A DNA stretch of 7,985 bases from Propionibacteriaceae bacterium (GTDB lineage: Bacteria; Actinomycetota; Actinomycetes; Propionibacteriales; Propionibacteriaceae), in NCBI GenBank assembly GCA_003451975.1, contig DMIX01000047.1:1-7985 (forward strand). Direction: 5' to 3'. The translations under genes and the position numbers were made by a program. Positions 1-5,391 of the stretch are shown piece by piece. Each line of letters starts with the position of its first letter. Position 1 is the first letter of the stretch. The notes beneath the pieces were generated by a model. The model was not told the DNA's origin. It was given only the letters and a program-made list of their open reading frames with translations, and did no database searches.

Positions 1-575
1 ACCGACACGTCCAGCGCCGACACCGGCTCGTCACAGATCAACACCTTGGGGTTCAAGGCCAGACCTCGGGCCACGCCGATCCGCTGGCGCTGCCCACCGG
101 AGAACTGATGCGGGTAGCGGTTGATGTGTTCGGGTGAGAGACCCACCAAGTCGAGCAGGTCGCGCACCTTCTGACGGCGGGACCCCTTCGGGGCCACCTC
201 CGGATGGATGTCGAACGGCTCGCCGATGATGTCCCCGACGGTCATCCGCGGATTCAGCGACGTATACGGGTCCTGGAAGACGATCTGGATGTCACGACGC
301 AGCCTGCGCATCGCGCCACCCTTCTGGGAGTACATGTCGATACCGTCGAAGGTCACCCGGCCACTGGTGGGCTCCTCCAGCCGCATCAAGAGCCGACCCA
401 GGGTCGACTTGCCGCAGCCGGACTCGCCGACCACACCCAGGGTCTCACCGCGACGCAGCTCGAAGCTGACTCCATCGACGGCACGAACATGACCGGTAAC
501 CCGGCGGATCACACCGGTCTTGATCGGGTAGTACTTCACCAGGTCCTCGGCGGAAAGGATCACATCATCATTCAT
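1..575 (-). CDS. oppF: Oligopeptide ABC transporter ATP-binding protein OppF (N-terminal part, cut by window edge)
   Basis: This is one of the two ATPases that power oligopeptide uptake; it would pair with OppD on the cytoplasmic face of the OppBC channel. I translated 191 complete codons, starting [19 protein letters not shown], before the frame runs off the window. Visible motifs are Walker A GESGCGKS at about residues 50-57, the Q-loop glutamine near 101 ([11 protein letters not shown]), the ABC signature FSGGQRQR near 158-165 and Walker B KVLICDEP near 177-184, ending in the D-loop SALDVS. The insertion between the first strand and Walker A ([21 protein letters not shown]) is typical of OppF/DppF and separates it from OppD. 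The ATG overlaps the oppD stop by 8 bases (ATGAATGA) and has a strong Shine-Dalgarno, which fixes the start. A full family member is about 320-350 residues, so roughly 40% is missing, including the H-loop and the C-terminal oligopeptide-type domain. Confidence 0.93.
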   Translation of the reverse strand, partial: MNDDVILSAEDLVKYYPIKTGVIRRVTGHVRAVDGVSFELRRGETLGVVGESGCGKSTLGRLLMRLEEPTSGRVTFDGIDMYSQKGGAMRRLRRDIQIVFQDPYTSLNPRMTVGDIIGEPFDIHPEVAPKGSRRQKVRDLLDLVGLSPEHINRYPHQFSGGQRQRIGVARGLALNPKVLICDEPVSALDVS

Positions 576-1572
576 CGCCGTACACCTCCCTTACACGATG
601 GCACGCTGCCGCACGGCCGGCGACCACCTCTTCTAGTGGTGGCGGTTCGCCCTCCCGGCAGATGTCCACGGCGTAGCGACAGCGCGGATGGAAGGGGCAA
701 CCAGCCGGCATCGCCAACAGGTTCGGCGGTAGACCACCGATCGCATTCAGCGTCTGCCCCTTCAGATCCAGCCGCGGGATCGACTCCAGCAACCCCTTGG
801 TGTAGGGATGCGCCGGTCGGGCGTACAGGTCCACCACGCCGGAAGTCTCAACCAACCGTCCGGCGTACATCACAGCGATGCGGTCGGCGACGTCAGCCAC
901 CACGCCCAGATCGTGAGTGATCAGGATCAGGCCCATTCCGGCTTCGTCCTGCAGTTCCTTCAGCAGGCCCATGATCTGGGCCTGCACGGTCACGTCCAAG
1001 GCGGTGGTCGGCTCGTCGGCGATCAGGACCACCGGGTCCAGAGCGATCGCCATGGCGATCATGATGCGCTGGCGCATACCGCCGGAGAACTGATGCGGAT
1101 AGGCGCGCACCCGCTCTCTGGCGGCCGGAATATGCACTCGCTCCATCAACTCAATGGCTTTGGCCTCGGCATCGGCGCGGTTCATACCGCGGTGTTGGCG
1201 GAACATCTCCGCGATCTGCCAGCCGACCGGGAAGACCGGGTTCAGCGAGCTGAGCGCGTCCTGGAAGATCATCGAGATTCCGGGGCCGCGCACCTTGCGG
1301 CGTTCCTTCTCCGGCTGCGTGAGCAGGTCGGTACCCCGGAACTTCACTTCACCGCCGGTCACGAATCCCGGAGGGCTGTCCAGGATGCCCATGATGGCTT
1401 GCGCCGTCACGGACTTTCCCGAGCCGGATTCACCCAGGATTGCCAGGGTTTCGCGGGCGTGCAGATCAAAAGAAACGCCGTTGATGGCGTGGGCTATGCC
1501 ATCGCGCATCCGGAACTCCACGCGTAGGTCATTGACCTCCAGGAGCCTTTCGTTGGTGTTCACCGTCGTCAC
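568..1572 (-). CDS. oppD: Oligopeptide ABC transporter ATP-binding protein OppD
   Basis: Cytoplasmic ATPase subunit of the oligopeptide importer, 334 residues, close to the usual OppD/DppD length. Motifs in order are Walker A GESGSGKS (47-54), the Q-loop VFQ-equivalent [11 protein letters not shown] (102-111), the signature FSGGMRQR (162-169), Walker B VVLIADEP (181-188), the D-loop ALDV (191-194) and the switch histidine in ITHD (H220). The C-terminal oligopeptide-type extension contains [12 protein letters not shown] and four cysteines, 292, 298, 305 and 324, spaced CX5CX6CX18C; this cysteine set has been linked to an iron-sulfur cluster in some family members. The start is GTG; GTGA gives a 4-base overlap with the oppC stop, and the upstream Shine-Dalgarno is weak, so translation probably depends on coupling to oppC. 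The substrate is inferred from the operon; closely related transporters for dipeptides or nickel cannot be excluded by sequence alone. Confidence 0.95.
   Translation of the reverse strand: MTTVNTNERLLEVNDLRVEFRMRDGIAHAINGVSFDLHARETLAILGESGSGKSVTAQAIMGILDSPPGFVTGGEVKFRGTDLLTQPEKERRKVRGPGISMIFQDALSSLNPVFPVGWQIAEMFRQHRGMNRADAEAKAIELMERVHIPAARERVRAYPHQFSGGMRQRIMIAMAIALDPVVLIADEPTTALDVTVQAQIMGLLKELQDEAGMGLILITHDLGVVADVADRIAVMYAGRLVETSGVVDLYARPAHPYTKGLLESIPRLDLKGQTLNAIGGLPPNLLAMPAGCPFHPRCRYAVDICREGEPPPLEEVVAGRAAACHRVREVYGDE
583..592 (-). promoter_or_regulatory. Shine-Dalgarno of oppF
   Basis: AAGGGAGGTG on the minus strand lies inside the last codons of oppD, with nine bases between GGAGG and the oppF ATG. 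It is one of the strongest ribosome sites in the operon. It suggests OppF can recruit ribosomes itself as well as by termination-reinitiation from oppD across the 8-base overlap. Confidence 0.7.
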
Positions 1573-2558
1573 CTCAGCTTCGGATCCATGGCGTCACGGA
1601 CCACTTCGCCCATCATGATGAAGGCCAGCACAGTCAGTGACAGAAAGACAGACGGGAAGATCAGCATGTGCGGGGCGGCCCGGATATAGCCCAGACCGGA
1701 GGCATCGGAGATCGCCTGCCCCCATGAGATCGCCGGCTCCCGCAGCCCGATTCCCAAGAACGACAAGGTGGCCTCGGTCGCGATGTAGGCGCCCAGGTCG
1801 ATGGTTGAGACCACGATCACCGGAACCATCGAGTTCGGCACGACGTGAGAGGTGACCACCCGCCACGGGCTGCCACCCAGCGCCCGCGCTGCTTGCACGT
1901 ATTCCAGGGGGTTCACCTGAATGACGCTCGAACGCATCAGTCGGAAGATATTCGGCCACCCCAGGATCGCCATGGCGATCACGACTTTGAAGACCACCAC
2001 CATGTAGGGGGTCTCCGCCGTCGACGGGAAGGTGAACATGATGAGGATGCCGCCCAACAGCAACGGAATCGCGAAGAAGACATCGGCAGTGCGGGAGAGC
2101 AGGGTGTCGACCCAACGACCGACATAGCCACCGGCGGTTCCGATTCCGACGCCGATTACGGCCGTCACGAAGGCAGTCAGCACACCGACCAGGATCGACG
2201 CCCGGGCACCGTAGATGGTTCGCGCATAGACATCGCACCCCAGCAGATCTTTGCCGAACCAGGCATCCGGGCTCGGCGCTTCACGTGCCAATTCCAGCGG
2301 GCAGTCGTAAGGGTCCTTGTTGGTGAACAAAGCGGGGAAGATGGCCATCAACACGAAGATCACGATCAACGACGCCGAGATCCAGAACAACGGGCTGCGA
2401 CGCATGGCTTCCCAGGCGTCAGCGCCGAGAGAGCGCGCCGAGATCGCCGGCTGGAGGTCGAGATTCACCTCGCGTGCTGAGGCATCGATCTCAGCCTGGG
2501 GTTGCATGATCTGCGGCTGAGTCAGGTTCTCTGGTTCAGCGTTGGGGCGTTCAGTCAT
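1569..2558 (-). CDS. oppC: Oligopeptide ABC transporter permease OppC
   Basis: Second membrane subunit of the peptide importer, 329 residues from the ATG chosen here. A cytoplasmic tail of about 55 residues rich in Q, P, E and N precedes the first membrane segment (about 58-78). Further hydrophobic segments lie near 118-142, 160-178, 187-200, 243-262 and 300-317, six in all, as expected for OppC. The coupling loop that docks on the ATPase (EAA motif) is EYVQAARALGGSPWRVVTSH, starting near 219, followed by the family-typical TEATLSFLGIG at 261-271. Two extracytoplasmic cysteines, C86 (YDCPL) and C108 (LLGCDVYAR), flank the first external loop; the second sits where most OppC/DppC proteins have arginine (GRDV). 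A longer frame opens at a GTG at 2582 (MSWTRGSAM...), but the ATG at 2558 has GAGGA six bases upstream and an 8-base ATGACTGA overlap with the oppB stop, mirroring the oppD-oppF junction, so I prefer it. Confidence 0.94.
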   Translation of the reverse strand: MTERPNAEPENLTQPQIMQPQAEIDASAREVNLDLQPAISARSLGADAWEAMRRSPLFWISASLIVIFVLMAIFPALFTNKDPYDCPLELAREAPSPDAWFGKDLLGCDVYARTIYGARASILVGVLTAFVTAVIGVGIGTAGGYVGRWVDTLLSRTADVFFAIPLLLGGILIMFTFPSTAETPYMVVVFKVVIAMAILGWPNIFRLMRSSVIQVNPLEYVQAARALGGSPWRVVTSHVVPNSMVPVIVVSTIDLGAYIATEATLSFLGIGLREPAISWGQAISDASGLGYIRAAPHMLIFPSVFLSLTVLAFIMMGEVVRDAMDPKLR

Positions 2559-3474
2559 GGCTGATCCTCGGGTCCAAGACACCGTAGAGGATGTCGACCA
2601 AGAGATTGACGATGAGGTAGACGAAGACGAGCACTACCACTGCTCCGACCACGCTGACGCCGTCTCGCTGGCTGATGCTGCGATAGATGAAGTTGCCGAT
2701 TCCGTTGATATTGAAAATCCGTTCGGTCACGATCGCCCCACCCATGAGCGCACCAAAGCTGGCCCCGATGTAGGTGACTACCGGAATCAGCGAGTTGCGC
2801 AAGGTGTGAATGCCGATGGCGCGTTGGGGTGCCAGTCCCTTTGCTTTCGCCGTGCGAACGTAATCAGCACGGAGGTTCTCCACGAGATTGGTTCGGGTCA
2901 GTCGAGCCGTGTAGGCCACCGAAAGTGACCCCAGCACAATCCCTGGTAACAAGAGTTGATACCACGTCCCCTCAGTGGCAGTCACCGGGAACCAACCCAA
3001 CTTGATGCCGAAGATCATCTGCGCAACGCCGCCCAGCACGAACACCGGTATCGAGATCAACAGCAAGGTGCTCACCGTAACCAGGTTGTCGGCGAACTTG
3101 CCCTTGCGAATCCCTGCCAGCACGCCGGCTGAAATACCCACCACGATCTCGAACACAATCGCGATCAGCGCCAGCTTCAGCGTCACCGGGTATCGGATCG
3201 CAAGCTCGTGAAGCACCGTATTGCCGTAGAAGTTCGTGCCCAAGTCACCTTGAACCAGCTTGCTCAAGTACAGGGCGTACTGCACGATGAACGGCTTATC
3301 GAGGTTGTACTCGGCGCGGAAGGCCGCAACATACGTCGCAGAGCACGGCCTGTCCCCACAACGACCCGCCGTTGGATCGCCCGGGAGTAAGAACACAAGC
3401 GCATAGATCAGAAAGGTCGTCCCCAGCAAGACGGGGATCATCTGCAAAATTCGTCGGACAATGAACTTGCCCAT
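2551..3474 (-). CDS. oppB: Oligopeptide ABC transporter permease OppB
   Basis: First membrane subunit of the oligopeptide importer, 307 residues, normal for OppB/DppB. It begins MGKFIVRRILQMIPVLLGTT with the usual positively charged start and a first membrane segment near 10-30, followed by the family motif FLLPGDPT (28-35). An external loop holds RCGDRPC with cysteines 39 and 44, then LDKPFIVQYALYLSKLVQGDLG, a classic OppB stretch. Other membrane segments lie near 98-121, 131-157, 173-190, 229-250 and 274-297. The EAA coupling loop is DYVRTAKAKGLAPQRAIGIH, starting near 204, and the C-terminus LYGVLDPRI is typical. The frame can be read from a TTG at 3486, but that codon lies inside the Shine-Dalgarno region of the ATG at 3474 (GGAGGTG), so the ATG is the true start. 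oppB is separated from oppA by 78 bases holding a strong hairpin, and it overlaps oppC by 8 bases. Confidence 0.95.
   Translation of the reverse strand: MGKFIVRRILQMIPVLLGTTFLIYALVFLLPGDPTAGRCGDRPCSATYVAAFRAEYNLDKPFIVQYALYLSKLVQGDLGTNFYGNTVLHELAIRYPVTLKLALIAIVFEIVVGISAGVLAGIRKGKFADNLVTVSTLLLISIPVFVLGGVAQMIFGIKLGWFPVTATEGTWYQLLLPGIVLGSLSVAYTARLTRTNLVENLRADYVRTAKAKGLAPQRAIGIHTLRNSLIPVVTYIGASFGALMGGAIVTERIFNINGIGNFIYRSISQRDGVSVVGAVVVLVFVYLIVNLLVDILYGVLDPRISHD
2565..2569 (-). promoter_or_regulatory. Shine-Dalgarno deciding the oppC start
   Basis: GAGGA on the minus strand lies six bases before the ATG at 2558. The alternative GTG eight codons upstream has no comparable purine-rich site, so this motif decides the start of oppC. 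Confidence 0.6.
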
Positions 3475-3477
3475 CAA

Positions 3478-3484
3478 CACCTCC
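3478..3484 (-). promoter_or_regulatory. Shine-Dalgarno deciding the oppB start
   Basis: GGAGGTG on the minus strand lies three bases before the ATG at 3474, with five bases between GGAGG and ATG. An in-frame TTG at 3486 lies just upstream of this motif and has no ribosome site of its own, so it is not the start. Confidence 0.75.
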
Positions 3485-3503
3485 AAGACTGCATCCGAGG
3501 CGA

Positions 3504-3535
3504 ATCGGCCCGCCGGTAGTAACCGGCGGGCCGAT
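3504..3535 (-). terminator. Perfect 14-bp hairpin between oppA and oppB (attenuator or mRNA-stabilising stem)
   Basis: The arms ATCGGCCCGCCGGT and ACCGGCGGGCCGAT are exact reverse complements around the 4-base loop AGTA as written on the plus strand. It begins 17 bases after the oppA stop and ends about 20 bases before the oppB Shine-Dalgarno. No run of T follows on the transcribed side, so it is not a canonical Rho-independent terminator. In binding-protein operons such stems commonly protect the 3' end of the binding-protein message or cause partial termination, raising binding protein over permease; that role is inferred here. A complete terminator is unlikely, because no obvious separate promoter for oppB is visible in the remaining bases. 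Confidence 0.75.
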
Positions 3536-3552
3536 CACGCTCAGACTGCAGA

Positions 3553-5187
3553 CTAGTTCAAGACGACCGAACCGAAGTCGAAGGTCGAGAACGGAGTCAT
3601 CTTGATCGACTTGATCTTGGTCGACCAACCGAACTGGCTCTGCTGGTACCACAGCGGAATCGTCGGCATGTCCTGACCAAGGATCTCCTCAGCCTGCTGG
3701 TACAGCGCGTTGGCCTCGTCGTTGGTCTTGGCCGCGGCTGCCTGCTTCAGCAGGGCGTCGAACTTCGGGTTGGAGTAGTCGCCGTCGTTGGACGAAGCAC
3801 CCGTTGCGTAGATCGGGGTCAAGAAGTTCTCGATCGACGGGTAGTCCATCTGCCAGCCACCACGGTACAGGCCCTTGTACTCACGGGCGTTGATGCCCTT
3901 GCGCAGGGTGCTGAAGTCCGGCGTCACCTCGACGGAGCACTTCATGCCCAGGTTCTGCTTCAGCTGGTTGCAGAAGGCATCGGCCCACAGCTTGTGACCA
4001 CCGTCACCGTTCACGTAGATCGGCATGGTGCCCTTGTAGCCACCGGCCTCGGTGTAGAGCTGCTTGGCCTTGGCGGCATCGAAGGTGCAGTTCTCGCCAC
4101 AGGCGTCGGCCTTGTAGCCGTCCACCACCGGGGAGACCCAGCCGGTGGCCGGGGTCCGAGCACCAGCGAAGATCTGCTTGGTGATCAACGCGCGATCGAA
4201 GCCCATTGAAATGGCGTCGCGCATCTTGGTGTTCTTGAAGTTGTCGTCCTTCGGAGAGAAGGTCAGCACCTGAATGATGCCGGTGTCGCGGACACCGTTG
4301 CGGCCCTCGAGATCGGTCTTCCAGGCGTCGTCGACCAACTGGTCGGAGGGGATCACATCGGTGACATCAAGATTGTTGGCTACAACGTCGTTGTAGGCCG
4401 CGCTGGTGTCGTTGTAGATGCGGAAGGTGATCTTGTCCACCGAACCAGTGTTCTTGCCGGAGTAGTCAGCGAACTTCTCCAGGACCATCTCGGTGTCGGT
4501 CTTCGAGGTCAGCTTGTAGGGGCCGGCGCCGACCGGGGCATCACCGAAGGTCTTCTTGCCCTCGGAGGTGTCAGCGAAGAAGGCGTCAGGCTGCGGCATG
4601 AACGCGGTGTAGCCCAGACGAACCTCAAGGTTCGAGGTCGGCGAGCTGGTGGTGATGGTGAAGGTGTAGTCATCAACAACCTTCAGACCGCTCATGGTCT
4701 CAGCCTTCGGCGGCTGGTTCTCACAGTCGGCCTCGCCTTCGGCGGTGTAGCCGCACTGCACGTCGTTGTAGCCGGCGATGGGCTCGAAGAAGTAGGAGTT
4801 CAACTGACCGTTCGGACCGTAAGCGCCCCAGTTCCAGGCGTCAACGAAGTTCTTGGCCTTAACCTCGGTGCCGTCAGCGAACTTGTAACCCTGGTTCAAC
4901 GTCACGGTGAAATTGGTGGCGTCCGTGGTCTCGATCGACTTCGCGATATCGAGCTCAGGGGCGGCGGTGTCAGGGTTGTAGTGGACCAGCTTGGCGGTGA
5001 TGGCGTCTAGGACGTTGCCACCACAGACCTCATTGGTTGAGGTACCGATCAGGGGGTTTTCCGGGGTGCAACCGCGGACGGTGATGGCAGAACCGCTAGC
5101 CGCGGGGGTGCCACCCGAACATGAACTGACCATCAGGCCAGCGGCTGCCAGCGCGGCAACGGCATCGACACGAGTGGTAACTCGCAT
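3553..5187 (-). CDS. oppA: Oligopeptide-binding lipoprotein OppA (solute-binding protein family 5)
   Basis: Extracytoplasmic receptor that would capture peptides and deliver them to OppBC; 544 residues, normal for the family. The N-terminus is a lipoprotein signal peptide: MRVTTR, a hydrophobic stretch, then the lipobox VSSC with C23 as the acylated residue, followed by a small-residue linker (SGGTPAASGSA). Family-5 features include AKSIETTDATNFTVTLNQG with FADGTEVKAKNFVDAW (80s to 118), GAGPYKLTS near 220-228 and MRDAISMGFDRALITKQIF near 322-340. The C-terminal lobe ends EEILGQDMPTIPLWYQQ. Apart from C23 there are eight cysteines in four close pairs (40/55, 145/155, 363/367, 406/417), probably disulfides outside the cell. 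Codons look more strongly biased to C- and G-ending forms than in nnr, as expected for an abundant protein. The ATG at 5187 has GAGGAGGT four bases upstream. An acidic residue (D8) in the signal peptide is slightly unusual. The exact ligand cannot be read from sequence. Confidence 0.95.
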   Translation of the reverse strand: MRVTTRVDAVAALAAAGLMVSSCSGGTPAASGSAITVRGCTPENPLIGTSTNEVCGGNVLDAITAKLVHYNPDTAAPELDIAKSIETTDATNFTVTLNQGYKFADGTEVKAKNFVDAWNWGAYGPNGQLNSYFFEPIAGYNDVQCGYTAEGEADCENQPPKAETMSGLKVVDDYTFTITTSSPTSNLEVRLGYTAFMPQPDAFFADTSEGKKTFGDAPVGAGPYKLTSKTDTEMVLEKFADYSGKNTGSVDKITFRIYNDTSAAYNDVVANNLDVTDVIPSDQLVDDAWKTDLEGRNGVRDTGIIQVLTFSPKDDNFKNTKMRDAISMGFDRALITKQIFAGARTPATGWVSPVVDGYKADACGENCTFDAAKAKQLYTEAGGYKGTMPIYVNGDGGHKLWADAFCNQLKQNLGMKCSVEVTPDFSTLRKGINAREYKGLYRGGWQMDYPSIENFLTPIYATGASSNDGDYSNPKFDALLKQAAAAKTNDEANALYQQAEEILGQDMPTIPLWYQQSQFGWSTKIKSIKMTPFSTFDFGSVVLN

Positions 5188-5190
5188 TTG

Positions 5191-5198
5191 ACCTCCTC
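5191..5198 (-). promoter_or_regulatory. Shine-Dalgarno of oppA
   Basis: GAGGAGGT on the minus strand is a near-perfect match to the anti-Shine-Dalgarno. Only four bases separate GGAGG from the ATG at 5187, a short but workable spacing. Confidence 0.75.
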
Positions 5199-5212
5199 AT
5201 AGAGAGCACGTC

Positions 5213-5226
5213 GCCCGACGTCGGGC
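5213..5226. promoter_or_regulatory. Perfect 14-base palindrome in the oppA leader (possible operator)
   Basis: GCCCGACGTCGGGC is its own reverse complement and lies 14 bases upstream of the oppA Shine-Dalgarno. A loopless perfect palindrome is better suited to a dimeric repressor than to an RNA hairpin, although a stem with an ACGT loop is possible. I do not recognise it as the site of a named regulator. Confidence 0.4.
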
Positions 5227-5234
5227 AACATTCC

Positions 5235-5254
5235 TGCCGCTGGAGTTTGCGGCA
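5235..5254. repeat. Inverted repeat 6+8+6 upstream of oppA
   Basis: TGCCGC and GCGGCA are exact reverse complements around eight bases. The repeat lies just upstream of the 14-base palindrome and downstream of the candidate -10 element, so it would be in the 5' untranslated RNA or at the transcription start. It could form a short GC-rich stem or be an operator half of the leader. Confidence 0.35.
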
Positions 5255-5263
5255 TGAGGCCTT

Positions 5264-5292
5264 AGTATCCCGCCAAATGCAGCGACGGAAGA
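5264..5292 (-). promoter_or_regulatory. Weak candidate oppA promoter
   Basis: GATACT (5264-5269, minus strand) is the best -10-like hexamer upstream of oppA. The hexamer 17 bases further upstream (TCTTCC) matches the -35 consensus poorly, as is common in high-GC Gram-positives. The A7 run at 5333-5339 further upstream could act as a bent or UP-type element. A promoter somewhere in 5250-5350 is expected from the layout, but its exact position is uncertain. Confidence 0.25.
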
Positions 5293-5348
5293 CCGTGGCC
5301 GCGTTTGGGCACACATTGTGACGTGATGGTTATTTTTTTCGACCAGTT

Positions 5349-5383
5349 CTGCACGTTCGTGCAGTCACAGACAATGTTGTGAC
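5349..5383 (-). terminator. Two adjacent inverted repeats after nnr (possible terminator or operator)
   Basis: The first repeat met by the nnr transcript is GTCACA...TGTGAC (5364-5383, 6-bp arms, 8-base spacer). The second is CTGCACG TT CGTGCAG (5349-5364, 7-bp arms), and it shares one base with the first. They start about 8 bases past the nnr stop codon. No T-run follows on the minus strand; an A7 run does (5333-5339). They may form a U-less terminator of the nnr transcript, or instead be regulator sites for oppA. The TCACA/TGTGA orientation is the reverse of a CRP/GlxR site, so I do not call it one. Confidence 0.35.
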
Positions 5384-5391
5384 GCAAACGT

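Noticed and set aside
204..920. Long open frame on the plus strand opposite oppF/oppD, 238 codons
   Set aside because: It is antisense to two genes with intact ABC ATPase motifs, has low-complexity R/P/H-rich composition typical of shadow frames in high-GC DNA, and shows no recognisable domain.
86..1102. Near-identical stretches in oppF (near 98) and oppD (near 1085) that look like a DNA repeat
   Set aside because: They encode the same conserved YPHQFSGG signature region in two paralogous ATPases, so the similarity is explained by homology of the proteins.
808..1527. Plus-strand open frame of 239 codons opposite oppD
   Set aside because: It is a mirror of a strongly biased coding frame; the product is rich in H, D, Q and G with no family features, and OppD on the other strand is unambiguous.
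1845..2480. Plus-strand open frame of 211 codons opposite oppC
   Set aside because: Antisense shadow of the OppC coding frame with a D/H/Q/R-rich product, no ribosome site and no known fold.
5331..5340. T7 run on the plus strand as the tail of a rightward terminator
   Set aside because: No convincing GC-rich stem lies immediately before it on the plus strand, and no plus-strand gene leads into it. On the minus strand it is an A-tract upstream of oppA.
5364..5383. Possible CRP/GlxR-type site from TCACA and TGTGA half-sites
   Set aside because: The known consensus is TGTGA-N6-TCACA. Here the halves are in the opposite order and separated by 8 bases.
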